A DNA stretch of 27,500 nucleotides from contig CAJNDS010002442.1 in assembly GCA_905221605.1 (NCBI GenBank), positions 1 through 27,500 of the forward strand, given 5' to 3'. The notes beneath the pieces are model-generated. The model was given only the letters and a program-made list of their open reading frames with translations. It was not told where the DNA came from and did no database searches. Made by a program: the position numbers and the translations under genes. Below are positions 21,255-27,500 of the stretch, piece by piece (the stretch's first letter is position 1; each line of letters opens with the position of its first letter). Source of the DNA: Symbiodinium natans. Taxonomy: Eukaryota > Sar > Dinophyceae > Suessiales > Symbiodiniaceae.

Positions 21255-22943
21255 ATGGCCGATGCCGAACCTTCCATGGAAGACCTAGCAAGGAAGGCTG
21301 GGGCAGGGCCAGAGGTGACCCGCTACTTGCAGGAACGGGGCATCCGCTCGTCAGGCACTTTGGCGCTGATCGCCACAGATCAGGACCACTTCGACAATAT
21401 AGTCGTGGCTCCGTTGCTGGCTGGATGGAGGCCAGAACCAGCGGCGCCAGGCATCACTCTAGATGCAACTGAGAAGCCGATAGCGAAAGCAGTGCTTCGT
21501 TTCATGTGGCATCTGGCCGTTGAGTCGCGCAAGAAGGTGTCTGCAGCAGCTAGCGCCATCCCTGCCACGACCACTCCAGGGGTAGGAACGTTGGGGGCAG
21601 CGCCCTCATCTACTCCAGATGCCAGCACCAAGACCCCGAAAACTCTTCCGGCTGGAGAATGGCGAGTCTTGCTGGAAAAGTACAACTCTGTACTTCTCCA
21701 TGGGGAGAGGCGAGACGATTTCCCGGAACGGGAATTGTTGGGAGCAGAAGCCATAGTTGCCCGGGTGCTTGACGAGCATCGTCGAACGAAGTTGTATTCG
21801 CCAGTGGGTTTGGGCGAGATTTTGTCACGGAGGTCTTTCCAATCCAATGGTGAGGTGAACCCTCTTTCGAAGAAGAGCCGCTCCACGAAGTTGCTGGTGG
21901 AGGACGGCGTGCTCAAGGAGGACGCCCAGCAAGATGACGAGTGGCAGCCAAAAGGCTCATTAAGTGTCATGGACGGATTGAACAGCATCCGTTGGTGTTT
22001 CATTCTCTGCGAGGTCGGGCCAGAGAAGTGGGTGCACAACTACTTTGACACCATGATCAAGCGGTCCCGCACGCAGTCGAACAAAGTGGCCAGTTTCAAA
22101 ACTTACTTCGAGCAGGCATCGTGGCGGTTGTGTGCAGCCCTGAGAGCGAACCGAACCTGGAAGGAGGCTTCACTTGAGATCCTCGCCGACGTGGCCTCGT
22201 ACCAGGAGGCGATGCTTAAGGAGCCAGCCGCGTCCTCCCCTAGCAAGCGCCGCTTCTCCGAGATGAACAACGACGAGGCGACGTTGCCCCAGATCAGTGA
22301 TGTGCTAGTTTTGTCCTTTTTCGACGGCATGGGAACGGGGGGCCTTGTCATCCAGGAGCTTGGTCTGAGGATTCGAGCACTTTTCACCTGGGAGGTGGAT
22401 GTTGAAGCTAGCAAAATCTCCAGATCGCTGTTCAAGGGTCTTCGCTTCGATCGGGGCGACATCACGGCTGATGATGCGGAGACCGTCGTCAGCATGATAA
22501 GCGATCTGCTTCGTGAATCTCCATCGCATCTTCTGGTGTTAGCAGGCCCTCCTTGCCCTGACTTTTCAAAGATGGCAGAGGGCGCCGGAAGGTCCGGGGC
22601 GACAGGAAAGTTGTTCGACGTCTTCTGTAAGTTTCTTCGAGCCTTGGAAGAGGGTTTGCCCAATCAGACTTTCCATATCGTCGTGGAGAATGTCATCATG
22701 AAGAGCCGCGAGGACATCAATTACTTCAGCAAGACCTTACGAGCGACGCCGTTGGTTATCTGCGCTTCAGACTTCGGCCTCATCAGCAGGCCGAGGTTAT
22801 GGTGGACAAGGATGGACCTCAGCAAGCTGCGGGACAACCCGGTCAATCAGAAGCCTCTGCGATGGGGCAAGCACACGGGTGTGACTCGGCTTTTCATCGA
22901 CCCGCCGCGGGATGACCGAGATCCGTCGTCATGCCGGGCTTGA
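21255..22943 (+). CDS. gag-like region fused to the N-terminal part of a C5-cytosine methyltransferase
   Basis: 562 residues from ATG 21255. Residues 1-55 form a SAM-like module related in pattern to that of the recombinase (YLQERGIRSSGTLALIA). Residues about 135-335 (ERELLGAEAIVARVLDEHRR, LYSPVGLGEILSRRSF, SIRWCFILCEVG) resemble a gag-like region that I recall beside RTs in dinoflagellate genomes; this is unverified. From about 345 comes a C5-MTase: motif I FFDGMGTGG (355-363), motif IV GPPCPDFSKM with nucleophile Cys434, motif VI ENV (478-480), motif VIII-like SRPRLWWTR (511-519). Motif X is missing because the frame ends at TGA 22941-22943 and continues one base back in the next ORF. Role: transfer of methyl groups from S-adenosylmethionine to cytosine in DNA. 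Confidence 0.9.
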   Translation: MADAEPSMEDLARKAGAGPEVTRYLQERGIRSSGTLALIATDQDHFDNIVVAPLLAGWRPEPAAPGITLDATEKPIAKAVLRFMWHLAVESRKKVSAAASAIPATTTPGVGTLGAAPSSTPDASTKTPKTLPAGEWRVLLEKYNSVLLHGERRDDFPERELLGAEAIVARVLDEHRRTKLYSPVGLGEILSRRSFQSNGEVNPLSKKSRSTKLLVEDGVLKEDAQQDDEWQPKGSLSVMDGLNSIRWCFILCEVGPEKWVHNYFDTMIKRSRTQSNKVASFKTYFEQASWRLCAALRANRTWKEASLEILADVASYQEAMLKEPAASSPSKRRFSEMNNDEATLPQISDVLVLSFFDGMGTGGLVIQELGLRIRALFTWEVDVEASKISRSLFKGLRFDRGDITADDAETVVSMISDLLRESPSHLLVLAGPPCPDFSKMAEGAGRSGATGKLFDVFCKFLRALEEGLPNQTFHIVVENVIMKSREDINYFSKTLRATPLVICASDFGLISRPRLWWTRMDLSKLRDNPVNQKPLRWGKHTGVTRLFIDPPRDDRDPSSCRA

Positions 22944-24280
22944 GTTTTCACCCGGATGTCGTGTCCGGGTCCAAACTACTCCCGTGCCTCACCACCCCCG
23001 CTGTGAATGAAGCAGGACGTGACCCTCCAAAGAACATGCGGGGTCCTTTGGAACCGGCGACCAAGCGCCGATGGCTTGAGGGCCAGAAGCAATACGCTCC
23101 GTGGCACTATGGGTCTACCGCCATGGTGCTGGCCAAGAGCGGCGAAATGATGACTTTGCCGGCAGAAGTAAAGGAGCAGGCGCACCATTTCAGAGCAGGA
23201 GTCACCAGACAGCAGAACGTCGAGCCTAGGGCGCGTCATCGCGCCCTGGGCAATTCTTGGCATGCTGGGGTGGCAAAGTTCGTCATCTGGTTGGTCCTGT
23301 CCCAAGTCGTGCCGGCAGCAGGTTCCCGATGCAAGCTGGGGTCGGACCAGGGGCAGCAGAGCCCAGATCATGGGCCTGCCTGGGGAGGCGGCTGGATTCC
23401 CGCAGTAACCGGACTCCTCCATGCGGGCGTTGATTCAGGCTACTTTCTGTCTGCAGTCATGCAGGCTTGCAGGTCAGACCCTATACCTTTGCACAGAGGC
23501 CCAGACTGGCCGAATTTTGCGTGCATGCCCCCCTCAAATGACGAGTGGGAGCATTGGCTTTTAAGTGCAGACGTGCAGCATCCGCTGCTGTGCGAGGCCC
23601 GTGTCAGCGAAGCGCTCCGCAAGGTTTACGATCGCATCCAAGCAATCGGCGACATTTTGTCTCCATTTCGATCTGCTGTGCTAAAGTCTTTGTCAGAACT
23701 GATTGTGAAACGACGTCAATCTTCAGACGAGTGGTTCCAGTCGTTGCCTCCACATGTGAGAACAGCATACACTATCAGTGACAATGGTAGCCACGTGCAA
23801 GTGCCAGTTTTCGTTGAACTCCTCCGAGGTTGCGGCCATGACGATGTCGACGAGCTCGAGCGGGAGTTGTCGTCTGGGCTGAACATGCTTGGTGCTATCA
23901 GGCCCACTGCAGGTTGGTTGCCTCGGACTGACGGTCGTTATCAGGAGCCGATCGGGTTTGAGACCTTCGTGAAATTAAATCAGGGTCACATTCAGTCCCG
24001 GTTGAGGAGACCCCGGGTAGATGATGAATGGGAGACCCTACTGCAAGAGGTTCTTGGAGAAGTGCAGGAGGGTCGGATGGAAGGTCCTTTTGCAGCTCCG
24101 GTAGGTTGGCCTTGCGAGACAGTCCCGGTCAAGGATGCACCGGGTTTTGAGGTCCTACAGCCATGTCCTGACGCCCAGCCGTGTGTTGGGCCTTTTCTGT
24201 CGTGCAGCAGGGCTCTGACGGGCAGAGGAAAGTCAGGCGGTGTGAAGACTATCGTCGTAGTCATCACAACGACACTGTGA
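22931..24280 (+). CDS. C-terminal part of the C5-methyltransferase plus N-terminal part of the reverse transcriptase
   Basis: 449 codons from ATG 22931; the frame is open from 22916, so it overlaps the previous ORF by up to 25 bases. Residues 1-130 complete the methyltransferase: LLPCLTTPAVNEAGRDPP and QYAPWHYGSTAM in the target-recognition part, then motif X as ALGNSWHAGVAKFVIW (GNSW 107-110). Residues about 150-330 are a linker of unknown function. Residues about 340-400 (DDEWETLLQEVLGEVQEGRM, then EGPFAAPVGWP) match the region that precedes the RT fingers in DIRS-type RTs. After about residue 415 the reading is out of frame, up to TGA 24278-24280; the RT goes on one base back in the next ORF. 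A -1 shift at both ends would give one polyprotein; ATG 22931 could also allow reinitiation. Confidence 0.85.
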   Translation: MPGLSFHPDVVSGSKLLPCLTTPAVNEAGRDPPKNMRGPLEPATKRRWLEGQKQYAPWHYGSTAMVLAKSGEMMTLPAEVKEQAHHFRAGVTRQQNVEPRARHRALGNSWHAGVAKFVIWLVLSQVVPAAGSRCKLGSDQGQQSPDHGPAWGGGWIPAVTGLLHAGVDSGYFLSAVMQACRSDPIPLHRGPDWPNFACMPPSNDEWEHWLLSADVQHPLLCEARVSEALRKVYDRIQAIGDILSPFRSAVLKSLSELIVKRRQSSDEWFQSLPPHVRTAYTISDNGSHVQVPVFVELLRGCGHDDVDELERELSSGLNMLGAIRPTAGWLPRTDGRYQEPIGFETFVKLNQGHIQSRLRRPRVDDEWETLLQEVLGEVQEGRMEGPFAAPVGWPCETVPVKDAPGFEVLQPCPDAQPCVGPFLSCSRALTGRGKSGGVKTIVVVITTTL

Positions 24281-25680
24281 GGGCCAGCGATGTTCCCCCT
24301 CACGATGATATTTCAGTTTATGTTTCCATGATCCGGCACTTGGCATCGAGGGGCGAGTTTTGCTGCATTTGGGCGCAGGACCTTCATGCGGCTTATCGGC
24401 AATACCCTGTGCAGGACCCATCTCATTGCTATGTCCTTGTCATGACTCCCAGCGGACCGACGCTCTGGAGACACAGAGTGATGCCGTTCGGAGCAACGGC
24501 CAGCGTGTTTCACTTCAACAAAATGACTGATGCTTTGCTGTGGCTTGCTAGATCTTTGTTGGCAGTACCGGCGATTCATTATGTTGATGATCTGGGTAGT
24601 GTTGATCCAGTGCGTTCTGCATTGTCAAGTTTCGAGTGCTTCGATTCCTTTTGCAGTATGCTGGGCTACCGGCTGAAATTCTCCAAGCGTCAGCCCCCGG
24701 ACAAGGTCCAGAAGATTCAGGGCGTGATTTTGGATATATGTGAGGACGGCGTGCGCGTCGCGCCCTCTGAGGCTCGCGTCAGGCGCGTGTCTGAGGCTGT
24801 CAGGAATTCGCTCTTGACTGATCAACTGACACCTGAGACCGCTAGCAAGTTAGCTGGCAAGCTGGGCTTCTTGTCGACATCGTTGTGGGGCCGCGTTGGT
24901 CATGCGTTGACCCGGCCATTGCATGGACGGGCCCAGGCTGGCAGCGACGGCACTTCGGCTCTGAACAGTGGCCTTAGAGCGAGTTTACGGTGTCTCCTAA
25001 CAGTCCTGGAGACTCCTCTGCCCAGGTTTTTACCATTTCGGCAAGGACACTGCGTTAGCGCTGTCCTGTACGCAGATGCATTTTTTCAGCTGGGCGATGT
25101 CAAGTGGTCTGTTGGGGCCGAGAACATCCCAACGCGGTGGCCATCAAGGATGCACCTGGCTCAGAATGGTTGGGGCTTCTTGTGCCGCAAGGGTCCAAAT
25201 GTGACTGCCGGGCATGGTCGCGTCCCGGCCAACATCCTGCAGATGTTTTGCAGCCGGAGGGCTTATATTTATTTTCTTGAAATAATGGCACAGGCGATCT
25301 GCCTCTTGACGAATCACCGGCATCTCAGCAAGTTTTGGGTTTCCTTTTGTGACAATCGTGCAGGCTTGGCTGCGATATCCAAAGGCTACGGTCGAGATGA
25401 AACCATAAACAACCTCCTTTCGTGGTTTCATGCCCTGTCAACTCGCATGCGATGGCACGGCCACTTTGAATGGGTGAGTAGCAGTGCCAATCTTTCTGAC
25501 AAGATCAGTAGAGGCGATCTGAGCATTGCTGCCACTCATGGCTGGGATATCCTCTCGACCGAGTTGGACGAACTTTGGCCCATCATAGGTCGCATTGCGC
25601 GCGACCCTGAGTTTGCGATTGGTGAGGGCGTTTCAGCTGCTTTGGCGATTGAGTGGCATTTTCAACCTCGCTCCGCTTAG
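24181..25680 (+). CDS. reverse transcriptase and RNase H of the retroelement
   Basis: The frame is open from 24172; the listed start is a GTG and there is no ATG at the domain start, so this part is probably made by fusion with the upstream frame. Numbering from 24181: fingers AFSVVQQGSDGQRKVR (4-19); motif A WAQDLHAAYRQYP (Asp67); motif B MPFGATASVFHFNKM (101-115); motif C HYVDDLG (YVDD 134-137); motif D/E region GYRLKFSKRQ; thumb-like SKLAGKLGFLS. RNase H from about 290: Asp299 in LYADAFF, Glu367 in YFLEIMAQA, Asp391 in SFCDNRAGLAAISKG, Asp440 in ANLSDKISRGD, so all four acidic positions are present. RT copies the element RNA into DNA and RNase H removes the template. The stop TAG 25678-25680 lies 33 bases before repeat B1. 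No DDE integrase or protease follows. Confidence 0.93.
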   Translation: MCWAFSVVQQGSDGQRKVRRCEDYRRSHHNDTVRASDVPPHDDISVYVSMIRHLASRGEFCCIWAQDLHAAYRQYPVQDPSHCYVLVMTPSGPTLWRHRVMPFGATASVFHFNKMTDALLWLARSLLAVPAIHYVDDLGSVDPVRSALSSFECFDSFCSMLGYRLKFSKRQPPDKVQKIQGVILDICEDGVRVAPSEARVRRVSEAVRNSLLTDQLTPETASKLAGKLGFLSTSLWGRVGHALTRPLHGRAQAGSDGTSALNSGLRASLRCLLTVLETPLPRFLPFRQGHCVSAVLYADAFFQLGDVKWSVGAENIPTRWPSRMHLAQNGWGFLCRKGPNVTAGHGRVPANILQMFCSRRAYIYFLEIMAQAICLLTNHRHLSKFWVSFCDNRAGLAAISKGYGRDETINNLLSWFHALSTRMRWHGHFEWVSSSANLSDKISRGDLSIAATHGWDILSTELDELWPIIGRIARDPEFAIGEGVSAALAIEWHFQPRSA

Positions 25681-25713
25681 AGGGCGTGGGGCGGCGGAGC
25701 TGGTCTGCGTGTT

Positions 25714-25848
25714 TGGCATCACGGGCTTGCCCAGCTCCACTTCAGATTTGATCAGCCCGACTTCGCAACCAGAACAGAAGGGCATCAGTGGGAAATGAGC
25801 TCCGACCGAGATAAGTTTTTCAGTTCGCACCAGCTCGGTGAACATGTC
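25714..25848 (+). repeat. internal repeat B1 of the element
   Basis: 135 bases identical by eye to 25987-26121 (offset 273). B1 directly abuts A2; this B-A junction is expected to mirror the joint of the circular intermediate. Confidence 0.92.
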
Positions 25849-25933
25849 GGGTCGCACAGCATGTGCGTAGTGACATGTGATGCAGAGCTTTGTGCCGAAG
25901 GCATCGAGGCACAAAGATCCAACTTTTCAGAGC
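25849..25933 (+). repeat. internal repeat A2 of the element
   Basis: Copy of the left end A1 (18120-18204), including the same hairpin (25888-25896 with 25908-25916). Just after it lie 53 bases (25934-25986) not found at the left end, which separate A2 from B2. Confidence 0.92.
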
Positions 25934-25986
25934 CCACCTCACCCGCCCTTTCTGTACGTGGGCTTTTCACGACTTTTCTGATGTGG

Positions 25987-26121
25987 TGGCATCACGGGCT
26001 TGCCCAGCTCCACTTCAGATTTGATCAGCCCGACTTCGCAACCAGAACAGAAGGGCATCAGTGGGAAATGAGCTCCGACCGAGATAAGTTTTTCAGTTCG
26101 CACCAGCTCGGTGAACATGTC
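25987..26121 (+). repeat. right terminal repeat B2 of the element
   Basis: Second copy of B1. The match ends at AACATGTC (26114-26121), the inferred right end of the element. Confidence 0.92.
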
Positions 26122-26360
26122 CCTCAGCACATGCCAAGGCATGCAACAAAGCCTGCACACAACACAATCCAAGAGACCCGTCCAGAGGTTTTCTTTGTAC
26201 CCCAGTTTCCCACCGACCCCGAAGTGTTCTGACCCAAGAGTAGCGCGCGGCTTCGAGATGTAGGTTGTCACAGTTCCTTGTCGTCGGGTCTTTTTGAGAG
26301 TATGGTCTTAGAGGGTGCCAAAACTATGAAGTTCAGGGTTTCCCGTATGGTCGGCCCAAA

Positions 26361-26489
26361 ATGCCTGCCCCTCACAAAGCTTCAAACCCGGAACTGCCTG
26401 AGCACCTGAGGCTCCTGCGTGACACCACGCTGAGCATCCGGACGCGAGATCGTGCTGGTGGACTGCCCTCGCCCCCTGCTGAGACATGA
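26361..26489 (+). CDS. small ORF, 42 codons
   Basis: ATG 26361 opens MPAPHKASNPELPEHLRLLR, then DTTLSIRTRDRAGG, and ends at TGA 26487-26489. Composition is protein-like; it could be an exon that ends earlier. No family or splice support. Confidence 0.25.
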   Translation: MPAPHKASNPELPEHLRLLRDTTLSIRTRDRAGGLPSPPAET

Positions 26490-26652
26490 TGCCGCCTACT
26501 TGAGGGTTCCACGCATAAATGGATTCACATCTTGAGAGCCTGAAAATCCAGCCTGGAGGGCAGAGTTTCTGAACTCATGCTGCCTCCGTGACCGCTTCAG
26601 GCTCTTGTGTCGCTTCACGTCGTTTTGACTCCGTTTGATTCATGTCCCAAAG

Positions 26653-26748
26653 CGAGTGCTGAACCCCAAGCTCAAGGTGCTCCAAGCCGTCACCCCAGGA
26701 TCCTTTACTGACAAGCCCAGGCGGTATGAGCTGCGCGGAGCGGTGGAG
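26653..26748 (+). CDS. candidate exon, 32 codons
   Basis: AG ends at 26652 and GTGATG follows 26748; the length is 32 whole codons. The frame reads RVLNPKLKVLQAVTPGSFTD, then KPRRYELRGAVE. The frame is open on both sides, so borders are provisional. It looks like part of a basic folded protein; family not recognised. Confidence 0.33.
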
Positions 26749-26965
26749 GTGATGAATGCGGGTGCTTGGGCGACCTACCAGCAGAGGCCGTGCGGGGGGA
26801 AGCTTGTGCTTCTGATTCTGGGGGCTAAGAAGCTTCGGATTTGGGGTTGCGCTTGCTGGGGTTTCAAAGAAGCCTTCCTAGCTCTTCTTCGAGATAAAGA
26901 AGCCTTTTTTGCCCTTTAAGAGAAAAAACGCAGTCCACCCAAACTTCCCGAATGTCTTGCCACAG

Positions 26966-27046
26966 AAAGGCGGGAAGGCATCGTCCAAGACTGCGCCCAC
27001 CTTCCGGAGGCAGAGCTTCAGGGCTCCAATCGATTCCTGCTCTTAA
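26966..27046 (+). CDS. candidate terminal exon, basic
   Basis: After GTCTTGCCACAG (ending 26965) the frame reads KGGKASSKTAPTFRRQSFRA and PIDSCS, then TAA at 27044-27046. It could end the gene that contains the 26653-26748 exon. Short and unsupported by a family. Confidence 0.25.
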   Translation, partial: KGGKASSKTAPTFRRQSFRAPIDSCS

Positions 27047-27101
27047 GGGTCTTTAATGATTAGTGGGAGGGAAAGTTGTGTATGAAGAGGGTGCCAAGAG
27101 A

Positions 27102-27130
27102 ATGCTCTGCATGCTCTGCATGCTCTGCAT
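27102..27130. repeat. tandem nonamer ATGCTCTGC, three copies
   Basis: Three perfect head-to-tail copies. Confidence 0.9.
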
Positions 27131-27408
27131 ACTGGTGTGTGAGCACGCAAGCAAGCTGCCCAACCCCACTCCCTGAGGCACATGATCACCCCCGATTGGC
27201 TGGGTGAATTCTGAACCTTAGCATCACAAGGGATGGGTCCAATCTTGAGATGTGGAGAGTCTTGGTCTCTGTCTTGCTCAGCCGTTATACGGTGCACGTT
27301 TCTAGACGTCTCCAACCCTAAATTCCAATGCCAGGGCAGTCCACCCCCATTCAAATGCTTAGGGCCTTTGTGTGGCGAGGCTAACAGTTCTGGTATGGGG
27401 TTAGGCAG

Positions 27409-27500
27409 ACCCTTTTGCGCAGGCTGCGAAGCAGATGGAGAACTGGCAGGATGCTTGAGTCGATCTTGTTCAACTTGCCCAAAACGGCGCATCCAAGGGC
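27409..27500 (+). CDS. candidate exon running off the right edge
   Basis: After TTAGGCAG the sequence is open to the window edge in two frames. One reads LLRRLRSRWRTGRMLESILF; the other reads a Cys-rich PFCAGCEADGELAGC. The frame cannot be chosen here. Confidence 0.18.

Larger units (their letters stand above)
18120..26121 (+). mobile_element. DIRS-order (PAT/Ngaro-like) tyrosine-recombinase retroelement carrying a C5-cytosine methyltransferase
   Basis: The element is about 8.0 kb, delimited by repeats A1 (18120-18204), B1 (25714-25848), A2 (25849-25933) and B2 (25987-26121). A1 matches A2 over 85 bases and B1 matches B2 over 135 bases by eye. The A1-genes-B1-A2-B2 order is the split direct repeat layout of PAT/Ngaro-type DIRS elements, in which B1-A2 is the template for circle closure. 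Coding order is small ORF, tyrosine recombinase, gag-like region, methyltransferase, reverse transcriptase, RNase H. There is no integrase of the DDE type and no visible target-site duplication (left flank ends AAATAGG, right flank starts CCTCAGC), as expected for tyrosine-recombinase insertion. The two frame shifts may mean this copy is inactive. Confidence 0.85.

Overview
The window looks like nuclear DNA of a dinoflagellate alga, probably of the Symbiodiniaceae type. Four things point there: long intron-rich stretches with only short coding islands; coding islands that join best through a mix of GT, GC and GA intron donors; abundant low-complexity DNA and degenerate TTTAGGG/CCCTAAA telomere-like tracts; and a large tyrosine-recombinase retroelement carrying a C5-cytosine methyltransferase domain, a domain fusion reported from dinoflagellate retrotransposons. 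The assignment is inference, not a database result.

Layout. 1-269: C-terminal end of a Thr/Asp/Gly-rich protein with a hydrophobic tail. 945-2130: a 1.2-kb chain of changing simple repeats. 2134-3120: short coding-like islands, one with an in-frame TGA. 4680-4985: a degenerate minisatellite. 5733-6715: microsatellites around three nearly identical 227-bp units. 5498-16979: an intron-rich region on the + strand. Its core, 9198-13450, can be read as 14 phase-compatible exons coding for about 354 residues of an unrecognised helical protein; further candidate exons lie on both sides. 16955-17175: degenerate telomere-like C-rich tract. 18120-26121: the mobile element. 26122-27500: further short coding-like islands.

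The mobile element is the clearest and most interesting object. It is about 8.0 kb and has split direct repeats in the order A1 - genes - B1 - A2 - B2, the arrangement of PAT/Ngaro-type members of the DIRS order. It encodes a small leader ORF, a tyrosine recombinase with its R/K/H-R/W/Y residues in place, and then a long coding series: gag-like region, C5-cytosine methyltransferase, reverse transcriptase with YVDD, RNase H. This series is split over three frames by two shifts of the same sense (-1), one inside the methyltransferase and one at the start of the reverse transcriptase. The expected cycle, from family knowledge, is transcription, reverse transcription to a circle through the B-A junction, and integration by the tyrosine recombinase without a target-site duplication. 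The methyltransferase could methylate the element or the host at CG sites. Whether the two frame changes are programmed or are decay cannot be decided from one copy.
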